A stretch of DNA of 42,258 nucleotides, from assembly GCF_900103635.1 (NCBI RefSeq), contig NZ_FMXK01000024.1, positions 1 through 42,258 of the forward strand. The letters are read 5' to 3'. Below the pieces are notes generated by a model. The model was not told the origin of the DNA, did not search any database, and saw only the letters and a list, made by a program, of their open reading frames with translations. The position numbers were made by a program, and so were the translations under genes. Within the stretch, counting starts at the first letter, position 1. Each line of letters opens with the position of its first letter. This DNA comes from Butyrivibrio sp. INlla18 (GTDB lineage Bacteria > Bacillota > Clostridia > Lachnospirales > Lachnospiraceae). Shown here one piece after another: positions 1-7,528 of this stretch.

Positions 1-284
1 CTATCACTAGATATCCCAAACTTTGCAACACATCCATTTACACTTAACTCACCTTTTATAACTGTATCTACACAAGATGTTTTAAAATCTTTGCTATACC
101 GCTTGTTTCCAGCCCCTTTAGTAAATGCGTCTGCTCCATAATTACGGTAAGCAGCCACCCATCTTATAAGTGTGGCTTGAGCTATATCGTTAGCATGGGC
201 AATTGAATCATATGAGCCCATTCCGCTAAGGTATTCATTTACTCTATCAATCATCCATTCTACGGAATGTTTCCTTTTAGCCAT
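1..284 (-). CDS. IS3-family transposase OrfA, N-terminal part (partial)
   Basis: This open frame is not interrupted over its 94 visible codons and runs off the left edge. It begins MAKRKHSVEWMIDRVNEYLS and continues with a helix-turn-helix region (SYDSIAHANDIAQATLIRW), then a second predicted DNA-binding unit (KRYSKDFKTSCVDTVIKGEL). Two tandem HTH units are typical of OrfA proteins of IS3-family elements, which bind the terminal repeats and act with OrfB after a programmed frameshift. The start is the ATG at 284, preceded by an AGGGGGA SD. That SD lies inside an inverted repeat with the end of the element. Family call is by motif reading only. Confidence 0.75.
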   Translation of the reverse strand, partial: MAKRKHSVEWMIDRVNEYLSGMGSYDSIAHANDIAQATLIRWVAAYRNYGADAFTKGAGNKRYSKDFKTSCVDTVIKGELSVNGCVAKFGISSD

Positions 285-292
285 AAAAAATC

Positions 293-336
293 CCCCTAAA
301 GGAGACTTTGGTTATTTCCATTGTCTACTTTAGGGG
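293..336. repeat. Inverted repeat linking IS end and transposase SD
   Basis: CCCCTAAAG at 293-301 is the exact reverse complement of CTTTAGGGG at 328-336, giving a 9-bp stem with a 26-base loop. On the minus strand one arm belongs to the terminal inverted repeat and the other contains the SD of the OrfA gene. RNA made by read-through from outside could fold and hide the SD. Confidence 0.6.
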
Positions 337-378
337 AATCATATCACTCTACAAAACGCTTTTCTGATGCCTGAAAAA

Positions 379-1266
379 TTATTTAGCTCTTTCTTTTAGA
401 GCCTTAAGCTCATCTACAGAGAACTTGTAGGCTTTGTTACAGAAATGACAGCAAACTTCGATCTCTTTTCCATCATCTATCATTTCCTGAATGTCTTTTT
501 TGCCGATCAGCATAAGAGCTCTTTCTACACGGTCCTTGTCACAGTTACAGTAGAAGTTAAGGTCGGTCTTTTCAGTAAACTCAATATCAAAGCCGTCTAA
601 AACGATGCTCAAAAGTTCTTCTGGAGTCTTGCCAGCCTTTAAGATATCTGTTACAGAAGAGAACTTCTGAAGATTAAACTCAAGGTGAGTGATAGTCTGT
701 TCATCAGCAAAAGGAAGAAGCTGAATGATAAATCCGCCGGCAGCAATTACTGAGAGACTATCTCTTTCAACTAAAACGCCAAGACCTACTGATGAAGGAG
801 TCTGCTCAGACTTGGTGAAGTAATAGGTAAGATCCTCGGCAACTTCGCCTGAGTATAAAGGAACCTGGCCAACATAGGGCTCTTTCATACCCATATCACG
901 GATTACTGTAAGAGTGCCTTCGCCGATACCACCGCCAACATTAAGGTGACCCTGAGCATTAGGCTCCATGATGACGTAAGGATTAACAGCATATCCCTTA
1001 ACATTGCCGTGTCTGTCTGCTGTTGCAAGAACTCCCTTTAAAGGACCATCACCGTCCATCTTGACTGTGATAAGGTCATCATCATTGTCCATCATTGTTC
1101 CCATCATAACTGTACCTGTCATGAGTCTTCCAAGTGCAGCTGCAGCAATAGGAGATAAGTTATGGGCTTTTCTAGCATATTCTGAAAGGTCTCTAGTTGT
1201 TGCTGCAAAGGCTCTTATCTGAGCGTTACCAGCAGTTGCGCGGACCATATAATCTTTATAAGACAT
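379..1266 (-). CDS. hslO: Redox-regulated chaperone Hsp33
   Basis: Hsp33 is a cytoplasmic holdase chaperone, switched on by oxidation and unfolding, that prevents aggregation of unfolded proteins. The 295-residue product has the usual family length. The C-terminal zinc-binding redox switch is complete: a CxC pair (C240, C242) and a CxxC pair (C273, C276), the four conserved zinc ligands. The N-terminal part begins with a short MSYKDYMVRATAGNAQIRAF-type segment typical of the family. The start is the ATG at 1266, with an AGAGG SD upstream on the minus strand. A promoter is visible at 1308-1336 (minus). The gene is divergent from the chemoreceptor gene, and its 3' side is directly followed by an IS3-type element, with no terminator between them. 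Confidence 0.95.
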   Translation of the reverse strand: MSYKDYMVRATAGNAQIRAFAATTRDLSEYARKAHNLSPIAAAALGRLMTGTVMMGTMMDNDDDLITVKMDGDGPLKGVLATADRHGNVKGYAVNPYVIMEPNAQGHLNVGGGIGEGTLTVIRDMGMKEPYVGQVPLYSGEVAEDLTYYFTKSEQTPSSVGLGVLVERDSLSVIAAGGFIIQLLPFADEQTITHLEFNLQKFSSVTDILKAGKTPEELLSIVLDGFDIEFTEKTDLNFYCNCDKDRVERALMLIGKKDIQEMIDDGKEIEVCCHFCNKAYKFSVDELKALKERAK

Positions 1267-1307
1267 ATCGTAACCTCTTTTCTATTCATGAATCATTGAA
1301 CCTAGTT

Positions 1308-1336
1308 ATGATAAATGATTTTTATTTTAGTGTAAA
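1308..1336 (-). promoter_or_regulatory. Probable sigma-A promoter of hslO
   Basis: Read on the minus strand, TTTACA (1331-1336) is followed after exactly 17 bases by TATCAT (1308-1313). Both hexamers match the vegetative consensus at five of six positions. The hslO start lies about 40 bases downstream. Confidence 0.6.
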
Positions 1337-1370
1337 CCTGTGCAGAGAAAAAATATTTTGGAAATAACTA

Positions 1371-1397
1371 TAATTTATTATTTTATTTATCCGATAT
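1371..1397 (+). promoter_or_regulatory. Candidate sigma-28 (FliA/SigD) promoter of the chemoreceptor gene
   Basis: TAATTTAT at 1371-1378 is followed after 11 bases by TCCGATAT at 1390-1397. The flagellar sigma factor consensus is TAAAGTTT-N11-GCCGATAA. The spacing is exact and the CCGATA core of the -10 is intact; the -35 matches at five of eight positions. The downstream gene is a chemoreceptor, a usual member of the flagellar regulon. Inferred by eye. Confidence 0.5.
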
Positions 1398-1451
1398 AAA
1401 AATAAGAATTAATTTATAAATTTTACGCTATGAGGAGGCGGGATTTTTATC

Positions 1452-3173
1452 ATGGATGAAAAAGTAAGGAATGGGAAAGTCGTTGTCAAGCTGGTCATTG
1501 CGGCAGTTGCAGCTGTAATAGGCATCTCGATCGTGCTGACTGTGATAAGTGGTATCAGGACCAAGGATGTTTACAATGACATGCTTCAGGAAGAACTTAA
1601 GGTTGCGGTCAAGCAGCTCGAAAGCGAGATGAACCAGATATGGGACGGCGATTGGAACTATGTAGACGGAGTTGTCTACAAGGGGGAACAGGACGTAACT
1701 TCAGATTATGAGACTATCATGGATGACATGAAGAACAAGACTGGCGTTGAGTATTCTGTTATTTATGGAAAAGAGAGAGTTATCACAACTCTTAAAACTT
1801 CTTCTGGAAGTAAGGCAACAGGAGTGAGCCTTTCTGATAAGGTATATGACACTGTTGTAAAGAATAAACAGGATTATTATTTAAAAGCTGTTCCAGCAGG
1901 CGCTTCAACAAGCTATTATTGCTACTATGCACCACTTAAGAATGATGACGGAACAGTGATCGGTATGGTATTTGCGGCAAGAGAGAGTAGGAGCGTTGAT
2001 TCATCTATTAATGATATCATTGCACAGATGTCCATTATTTCAATCGTTCTTGCAATTCTTCTTTCACTTGTAGGTATCCTTTGCACTAACAAGGTTTCTG
2101 TCAAGATGAAAGAGATCGCTAATGAGCTTGGAAATCTTTCAAAGGGTGAACTTGCTCTTAATATTGATGAGACTTTTCTTAAGAGAAATGATGAGATCGG
2201 ACTTCTTGCAGATGGAGCAAAGACTCTTAGTCAGAAGCTTGGCGATGTCATCAGACAGACAACAGAAATGTCAAATGAGCTCAAGACTTCAGGTTCAGAG
2301 CTTTCAACATCAGCTAATCAGGCTTCAAACGCTTCAACTCAGGTGAGTCAGGCTGTAGATGATATTGCTAAGGGAGCTGTAACTCAGGCAGAGAGCATTG
2401 AGACAGCTGCAGGCAACACTCAAACAATTGGAAAAGACATTGATGAAGTGGCTCATAATGTTCAGCAGCTCAATGAATATGCTGGCGAAATGAGAGTAAC
2501 CTGTGAAGCAGCAATGGGAGCACTCAATAAGCTTGTAGATCAGAGCAATGACGTAAGAGAGTCAGTTAGTGATATCGGCAATACTATCCAGTCAACTAAT
2601 GAATCTGCTAGACAGATTTCAGAATTTTCAGAAGCTATTACAGAAATTGCTTCTCAGACAAACCTTCTTTCACTTAATGCTTCTATTGAGGCTGCAAGAG
2701 CTGGTGAAGCAGGAAAAGGTTTTGCAGTAGTTGCATCTGAGATCGGTAAGCTTGCTGTACAGAGTAGTAACAGCGCAGAAGAGATCAAGAAGATCGTAGA
2801 ACAGCTTGTTGCTGATTCTGAGGCATCTGTAGAAGTTCTTCAAAGACTTAACACAAGCTTCGAGCAGCAGTCTGAACACCTTGATGATACAAGATCTAAC
2901 ATGCAGAGTATGGCTTCCAACGTTGATAACGTTACAAATAGCACAGACAGTATCTCAGAGCATGTTGAAATGCTCAATACTGCCAAGGATGAGCTTGTTG
3001 AGATCATCGCTGACCTTTCAGCTATCTCAGAGGAGAACGCAGCTTCAACTGAGGAAACAAACGCTTCTATGCAGGAGCTTAATGCTACATTCTCACTTAT
3101 TACTGAGTCTGCTTCTAAGCTTCAGGACCTTGCAGGTGAGCTTACAGACGTTATCAGCTATTTCAAGATCTGA
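1452..3173 (+). CDS. Methyl-accepting chemotaxis protein with extracellular Cache sensor
   Basis: This 573-residue transmembrane chemoreceptor has TM1 at about 10-33, an extracellular single-Cache-like ligand domain at about 40-180 (its end, [19 protein letters not shown], is typical), TM2 at about 190-212, a HAMP linker at about 213-265 and a long signalling coiled coil. The hairpin tip that contacts CheA and CheW is present near residues 400-420 ([18 protein letters not shown]). It should signal to the flagellar motor through CheA/CheY encoded elsewhere. The ligand cannot be read from sequence. An AGGAGG SD lies at 1433-1438, about 13 bases before the ATG, which is rather long. A flagellar-type promoter candidate lies at 1371-1397 and a terminator follows at 3245. 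The gene appears monocistronic, and the implied organism is motile. Confidence 0.93.
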   Translation: MDEKVRNGKVVVKLVIAAVAAVIGISIVLTVISGIRTKDVYNDMLQEELKVAVKQLESEMNQIWDGDWNYVDGVVYKGEQDVTSDYETIMDDMKNKTGVEYSVIYGKERVITTLKTSSGSKATGVSLSDKVYDTVVKNKQDYYLKAVPAGASTSYYCYYAPLKNDDGTVIGMVFAARESRSVDSSINDIIAQMSIISIVLAILLSLVGILCTNKVSVKMKEIANELGNLSKGELALNIDETFLKRNDEIGLLADGAKTLSQKLGDVIRQTTEMSNELKTSGSELSTSANQASNASTQVSQAVDDIAKGAVTQAESIETAAGNTQTIGKDIDEVAHNVQQLNEYAGEMRVTCEAAMGALNKLVDQSNDVRESVSDIGNTIQSTNESARQISEFSEAITEIASQTNLLSLNASIEAARAGEAGKGFAVVASEIGKLAVQSSNSAEEIKKIVEQLVADSEASVEVLQRLNTSFEQQSEHLDDTRSNMQSMASNVDNVTNSTDSISEHVEMLNTAKDELVEIIADLSAISEENAASTEETNASMQELNATFSLITESASKLQDLAGELTDVISYFKI

Positions 3174-3244
3174 TAAAAGGCAAGATAGTAATAGTTTTGG
3201 GCAAAATTAGAGATATTCCTGATTGCCCGTAATATCGTATAATT

Positions 3245-3280
3245 AAGTCTGGATGGTTTGTACTGTCCAGACTTATTTTT
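3245..3280 (+). terminator. Rho-independent terminator after the chemoreceptor gene
   Basis: AAGTCTGGA (3245-3253) pairs with TCCAGACTT (3266-3274). The stem can extend inward by three pairs, two of them wobble, leaving a six-base loop. It is followed by ATTTTTATT. It lies 71 bases after the chemoreceptor stop. Confidence 0.85.
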
Positions 3281-3307
3281 ATTGCATAACTATTAAGGGG
3301 TAAATAT

Positions 3308-6046
3308 ATGAAGGTTGATATTTCAGGGGAATACAAGGTCTGTTTGGATGGAGAATGTGGAAAAGAGCTTGTGGCACAGCTTCCAGGATCTCTTGATGAA
3401 AATAAGATTGGATTAGTTGATGATATTCTGATAACTGATCAGGGTAAAGGTCAAAAGAAGGCTAAGGGGCCTATAGCCACAAGGCTTACAAGGAAATTTT
3501 CATATTACGGAAAGGCTTATTATAAGCGTGATCTAAGTGAGGCTTTATCTGGCTTTGAGGATGAGCTTAATAAGCGTTTGTTTATCAAGGTTGAGCGCTC
3601 AAGAAGTCTTTTCCTAAAGGTTGATGACAGGGAAGTTAAGGCCCTTAGAGGAAGTCTTTCTACGCCTTATCTATTTGAAGTCACAGGTCTTTTGAAAAAA
3701 GACTCTACTATAGAGTTTATCTGTGATAATGACTATGAGAACATGCCAAGAGCAGGAATAATCTACTCATCTACGGCTACTGATGAAACTCAGACTAACT
3801 GGAATGGTCTTTTGGGAGAAATGAGCCTTTTTTCAAAGGAAAGTGCCTATGCCCAAAAGCTTAATATCTATCCCAAGGGGAATACTGCTGAAATAGAGGT
3901 AGTTGTTAATACTGATAAAGCCTTTAAGGGAAGCTTTGTTCTAAATTCTGAGGCTTTTGCAGGTAAGGCTCACATGGAACTTGATCTTGAAGGGGCTGGA
4001 GCTTTTACAGTCAAGACTACGGTAGCGTTTAAAGAAGATGTTAGAAGATGGGATGAATACGAAGGAAATCTCTATAGCTGCAAATGGAGCCTACTTGATA
4101 GCAAAGGAGCAGAGTTTGACGAAGGTACAGAGACCTTCGGAGTTCGTGATTTTGGATACGACGACGAAGGACGCCTTACTATAAATGGAAGAAGGTTCTT
4201 TTTAAGAGGAGAGGCAAACTGCGCGGAATTCCCAGAGGCAGGTCATGCGCCTATGGACGTAGATAGCTGGCTTAAAGTTATGGAAAAGTATAAATCCTAT
4301 GGCATTAACTGCGTAAGATTCCACTCCCATTGTCCTGTGGAAGCAGCATTTGTTGCGGCGGACAAGCTGGGAATCATGGTTCAGCCTGAGCTTTCTCATT
4401 GGAACCCCAATGATGCCTTTATAGAGGAGCACAGTAGAGACTACTATGAAAAAGAGCTAAGGGAGATCATCAAAGAGTATGCTAACCACCCATCCTTTGT
4501 GATGCTCACCCTTGGAAATGAGCTTGGATCTGATATTGCTGGCACTAGAGCTATGATTGAGCTTGTAAAAATGGCTAAGGACTTGGATGATACCAGACTT
4601 TTTGCCTGGGGATCAAATGTCTTTTATGGAGAAAAGGGCTTTAATAAAGACAGCGATTTCTATACATCCATGGGCTTCTACAAGGATATGCTAAGAGCCA
4701 CATCTCCTGGAATGATAGGCTTTTTAAATAACGAGTATCCATCAGCAGATCATGATTTTAGTAAGGTTACAGCTGACATCAGAAAAGATTATAACAAGCC
4801 AATCTTTGGTTTTGAGGTTGGTCAGTACGAGGTTCTTCCAGATTTCCATGAACTTGCGGATTTTAAGGGTGTAACAGATCCTGTAAATCTAAAGCTTGTA
4901 AAAGAACATGCTGAAAAAGTCGGAATTTTAGATGATTGGGACAAATATGTCGAGGCAACAGGCGAGCTTTCAAGGCTATGCTATAGAGAGGAAGTTGAGT
5001 CTGTCCTTAGAACTCCAGCTATGTCAGGACTTTCGCTTCTTGGAATTCAGGACTTTCCAGGTCAGGGCACAGCTCTTGTAGGCATGATGAATTCTCATTT
5101 AGAGCCAAAGAAATATGACTTTGCCAAGGCTGAAAAGTTCAGGGCTTTCTTTAGAGAGACTCTGCCGTTAGTTCTTTTACCAAAGTACACCTACACAGAT
5201 GATGAAAGAGTGGAAGCAGCTGTAAAGATCGCTAACTATGGAAAGGTGCCCCTTGCAGGAACATTCAAGGTAAAACTTGTGGATACTGCTGATCAGAAAG
5301 TAATTCTAGAAGATACGATATGCGAAGACTCAAACTGCAAGGTAGGAGAGCTTACAGAGATTGGAACAATTGATATCTCATTAGCTGAAGCCATTGGTGG
5401 CAAAAAGGCTGTTAAACTTGAGATTATTGTAAGTTTTGAAAACACAGATATCGAAAACACTTATCCTATCTGGGTTTATCAAAAGGAGTTCCTGCGAGAT
5501 GTTCAGGTTCCTGATAGTGTGTACGAGACTAGAACCTTTGACGAGAAGGCAATAGAAGTCCTTAAAAATGGCGGAATAGTTTACCTTTCACCAGATTCCA
5601 CCGTAGATGCAATTCCTTCATCCATTAAGTGTCAGTTTTCACCTGACTTTTGGTGTGCTGATATGTTTAAAGAGCAGGAAGGAAGTATGGGACAGCTTAT
5701 AGACAAGAAGCATCCTGTATTTAAGGACTTTCCAACAGATAGCTATAGTCAGTGGCAGTGGTGGCCAATGGCAAGCCAAAGAGCTTTTATTATGCCGCAG
5801 TACATCACTTCCATCATAACTGAGATGGATTCTTATATGTATCTAAGACCTATGAGCATGCTGTTTGAAGCGAAATGCTTAAAGGGAAAGGTGCTTGCAT
5901 CCTCAATGGGACTACATAATTTACTAGCTCATCCTGAGGCAAGAGCATTGCTTTTAAATATATATAGATATCTTTCATCAGATGAATTTGAGCCAGAGCA
6001 AGAAATAGACATTTCTTTCATCCAGAAAATAATGCTTAAAAATTGA
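3308..6046 (+). CDS. Glycoside hydrolase family 2 protein (beta-glycosidase)
   Basis: The 912-residue product reads as a family 2 beta-glycosidase (beta-galactosidase, beta-mannosidase or beta-glucuronidase type). An N-terminal jelly-roll sugar-binding domain and an immunoglobulin-like domain precede a TIM barrel starting near residue 290. The acid/base glutamate is in LTLGNELG (E405) and the likely nucleophile is in FGFEVGQYE (E503). The C-terminal 300 residues form additional beta-rich domains of unclear role. No signal peptide or membrane segment is seen, so it should act in the cytoplasm on imported oligosaccharides. Substrate cannot be decided from motifs. An AAGGGG SD precedes the ATG. 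No sugar transporter or regulator lies next to it; it is bracketed by the chemoreceptor terminator and the rex promoter, so it is probably transcribed alone. Confidence 0.85.
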   Translation: MKVDISGEYKVCLDGECGKELVAQLPGSLDENKIGLVDDILITDQGKGQKKAKGPIATRLTRKFSYYGKAYYKRDLSEALSGFEDELNKRLFIKVERSRSLFLKVDDREVKALRGSLSTPYLFEVTGLLKKDSTIEFICDNDYENMPRAGIIYSSTATDETQTNWNGLLGEMSLFSKESAYAQKLNIYPKGNTAEIEVVVNTDKAFKGSFVLNSEAFAGKAHMELDLEGAGAFTVKTTVAFKEDVRRWDEYEGNLYSCKWSLLDSKGAEFDEGTETFGVRDFGYDDEGRLTINGRRFFLRGEANCAEFPEAGHAPMDVDSWLKVMEKYKSYGINCVRFHSHCPVEAAFVAADKLGIMVQPELSHWNPNDAFIEEHSRDYYEKELREIIKEYANHPSFVMLTLGNELGSDIAGTRAMIELVKMAKDLDDTRLFAWGSNVFYGEKGFNKDSDFYTSMGFYKDMLRATSPGMIGFLNNEYPSADHDFSKVTADIRKDYNKPIFGFEVGQYEVLPDFHELADFKGVTDPVNLKLVKEHAEKVGILDDWDKYVEATGELSRLCYREEVESVLRTPAMSGLSLLGIQDFPGQGTALVGMMNSHLEPKKYDFAKAEKFRAFFRETLPLVLLPKYTYTDDERVEAAVKIANYGKVPLAGTFKVKLVDTADQKVILEDTICEDSNCKVGELTEIGTIDISLAEAIGGKKAVKLEIIVSFENTDIENTYPIWVYQKEFLRDVQVPDSVYETRTFDEKAIEVLKNGGIVYLSPDSTVDAIPSSIKCQFSPDFWCADMFKEQEGSMGQLIDKKHPVFKDFPTDSYSQWQWWPMASQRAFIMPQYITSIITEMDSYMYLRPMSMLFEAKCLKGKVLASSMGLHNLLAHPEARALLLNIYRYLSSDEFEPEQEIDISFIQKIMLKN

Positions 6047-6067
6047 TAAAATCAAGCGTGGCTTCAA

Positions 6068-6096
6068 TTGACATGCCCTGTACCTGTGATTATAAT
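6068..6096 (+). promoter_or_regulatory. Consensus sigma-A promoter of rex
   Basis: TTGACA (6068-6073), a 17-base spacer and TATAAT (6091-6096) match the vegetative consensus at all twelve positions. The Rex operator begins five bases after the -10, so it covers the expected transcription start. Confidence 0.9.
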
Positions 6097-6100
6097 TGTA

Positions 6101-6118
6101 TTGTTGAATAATTAACAA
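6101..6118 (+). promoter_or_regulatory. Rex operator (ROP box)
   Basis: TTGTTGA-ATAA-TTAACAA fits the clostridial Rex-box form TTGTTAA-N4-TTAACAA with one changed base. It lies over the expected transcription start of the promoter at 6068-6096 and ahead of rex itself. This implies that Rex represses its own gene when NADH is low and is released when NADH rises. Confidence 0.85.
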
Positions 6119-6153
6119 ACATTTTTTATATATAAATTTTCAAGGAGCGGGGT

Positions 6154-6792
6154 ATGGCAGATAAAGAAATTTCTCAGGCAGTCATTGGCAGACTTCCTAG
6201 ATATTTTAGATACTTGGGAGATCTCAAGGAAAAAGGAGTTGAAAGGATCTCTTCTCAGGAACTTAGCGACATCATGAAGGTAACTGCTTCTCAGATAAGA
6301 CAGGACTTTAATAACTTTGGCGGCTTTGGTCAGCAGGGTTATGGCTACAATGTTACCTATTTGTATGATGAGATCAGCAAGATCCTTGGCATCGACAAGC
6401 AGCACAGTCTTGTTATTATTGGTACTGGTCATCTTGGTAAGGCTATTGCTGGTTATACCAATTTTACCAGAAGAGGATTTGTATTTAAGGGCGCATTCGA
6501 CTGCAATCCAGAGCTCTACGGCACAATGATCAGAGACGTAGAGGTTCGTCCTATTGAGGAAATGGAAGATTTTGTTAAAAAGAACAAGATCGAGATCGCA
6601 GTTCTTACTATTCCTAAGGAACAGGCAGTTCCTATGGCGCACAAGCTTGTAGAATGCGGCATCAAGGCAATATGGAATTTTGCTCATGTAGATCTGGATG
6701 TTCCAAACAATATTCAGGTAGAAAATGTACATTTATCTGACAGTTTGATGAAACTATCGTATAATATAAACAGATACGAAAATAACGATTAA
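6154..6792 (+). CDS. rex: Redox-sensing transcriptional repressor Rex
   Basis: Rex binds DNA as a dimer and senses the NADH/NAD+ ratio; in Firmicutes it controls fermentation and butyrate-type pathways. The 212-residue product has the usual length. The N-terminal winged helix spans residues 1-80, with the family signature RLPRYFRYL and a recognition segment SASQIRQDF-like (TASQIRQDFNNFGGFGQQGYGY). The Rossmann domain follows with the dinucleotide loop GTGHLG at 90-95. The C-terminal swapped helix is present. The start is supported by a GGAGCGGGG SD at the correct distance. A consensus promoter and Rex box lie directly upstream. The next gene begins 16 bases after the stop, so the two are probably co-transcribed. 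Confidence 0.96.
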   Translation: MADKEISQAVIGRLPRYFRYLGDLKEKGVERISSQELSDIMKVTASQIRQDFNNFGGFGQQGYGYNVTYLYDEISKILGIDKQHSLVIIGTGHLGKAIAGYTNFTRRGFVFKGAFDCNPELYGTMIRDVEVRPIEEMEDFVKKNKIEIAVLTIPKEQAVPMAHKLVECGIKAIWNFAHVDLDVPNNIQVENVHLSDSLMKLSYNINRYENND

Positions 6793-6808
6793 ACGGTGAG
6801 AGATAATA

Positions 6809-7471
6809 ATGGCAAAGAATGATGAAGTCTACTCCAGAGCCCTGGAAGGTAAGAGCATTCCTATATTGACATTGGACAATAAGTGGCATCAGCTTTTTAC
6901 TCAGACTGAGATGACACCAGAGATTGAGCAGCTAGCTGATGAGCTTAATGCACTTGTTGAACGCGATGGCAAGATCAGGACGGAGACCAAGAACATCAAA
7001 AAGATCAAAAAGAAGCTTCTTGGTGAGATAATGCCTCTTAGGGATCAGGCCAACAAATCTGGCGGCTCTGCTTCTATTGAGAAGGAAATTCAGGATAGAA
7101 CAAGGCTCATTAATGAGTGCAATGATAAGCTTGCATCCCATGAGGATGAGCTTTTAGATCTTTCAAAAGAGATATATGATCTAGATTATCAGCTTATGGT
7201 GGAGACCATGAAGGTTTGCTATGAGACACTACATGATAACACTGATTACATCAAAACTTTGGATGAGTGGATCTCTGAGGTCAGAGTCGAGCTAAAAAAG
7301 AACGTTATCAAACTTCAGGAAGCCGAGATGGAGAATTATAATCTCTATTCCTACATGCATCAGATCTTTGGACCTGAAGTTATCGAGATCTTTGATATGA
7401 AGTATGATCCTGATAGGAGACACCCTATTCGTAGACCTCTTGCAGGAAACGAATCAGATTATGTGGAATAA
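6809..7471 (+). CDS. Conserved-looking coiled-coil protein of unknown function
   Basis: I do not recognise a named family. The 220-residue product is cytoplasmic, with no signal peptide or membrane span. Residues about 35-125 are rich in Glu, Lys and Leu with heptad character, including a lysine-rich run (KNIKKIKKKL, 61-70), and look like an interrupted coiled coil with a short Gly/Ser break near 84-88. The C-terminal third has an aromatic helix (YNLYSYMHQIFGPE) and ends in a basic PDRRHPIRRP stretch and an acidic tip. It lies 16 bases after rex, with an SD-like GGTGAG, and is followed immediately by a terminator. It is therefore probably in the Rex-autoregulated transcript, which suggests but does not show a redox-linked role. 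Confidence 0.8.
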   Translation: MAKNDEVYSRALEGKSIPILTLDNKWHQLFTQTEMTPEIEQLADELNALVERDGKIRTETKNIKKIKKKLLGEIMPLRDQANKSGGSASIEKEIQDRTRLINECNDKLASHEDELLDLSKEIYDLDYQLMVETMKVCYETLHDNTDYIKTLDEWISEVRVELKKNVIKLQEAEMENYNLYSYMHQIFGPEVIEIFDMKYDPDRRHPIRRPLAGNESDYVE

Positions 7472-7497
7472 AAAGAGTTGCTTAGCAACTCTTTTTT
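7471..7497 (+). terminator. Rho-independent terminator after the rex transcript
   Basis: AAAAGAGTTGC (7471-7481) and GCAACTCTTTT (7485-7495) form an 11-bp perfect stem with a three-base loop, ending in six Ts. The last base of the preceding gene's stop codon is the first base of the stem. Confidence 0.9.
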
Positions 7498-7528
7498 CAT
7501 AGGAACTTTGATAGGTAAGGGGGACAGT

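Larger units (their letters stand above)
1..341 (-). mobile_element. IS3-family insertion sequence, 5' end only (cut by window edge)
   Basis: On the minus strand the element starts at about 341 with a TGATTCCCCTAAAGTAGACA-like end. This resembles the terminal inverted repeats of many IS3-family elements, where a CCCCTAAAG core followed by TAGACA is common. An OrfA-type transposase reading frame follows from 284. The other end, OrfB and any target duplication lie outside the window, so subgroup and activity cannot be judged. The element sits 37 bases past the stop codon of hslO, in the same orientation. The exact outer boundary could shift by a few bases. Confidence 0.75.

Noticed and set aside
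3238..3243. TATAAT as a promoter for the family 2 glycosidase
   Set aside because: No -35 element lies at 16-18 bases, and any transcript would run straight into the terminator stem at 3245.
6112..6732. 206-codon open frame on the minus strand opposite rex
   Set aside because: It is antisense to the clearly conserved rex gene over its whole length and has the low-complexity composition of a reverse-strand shadow.
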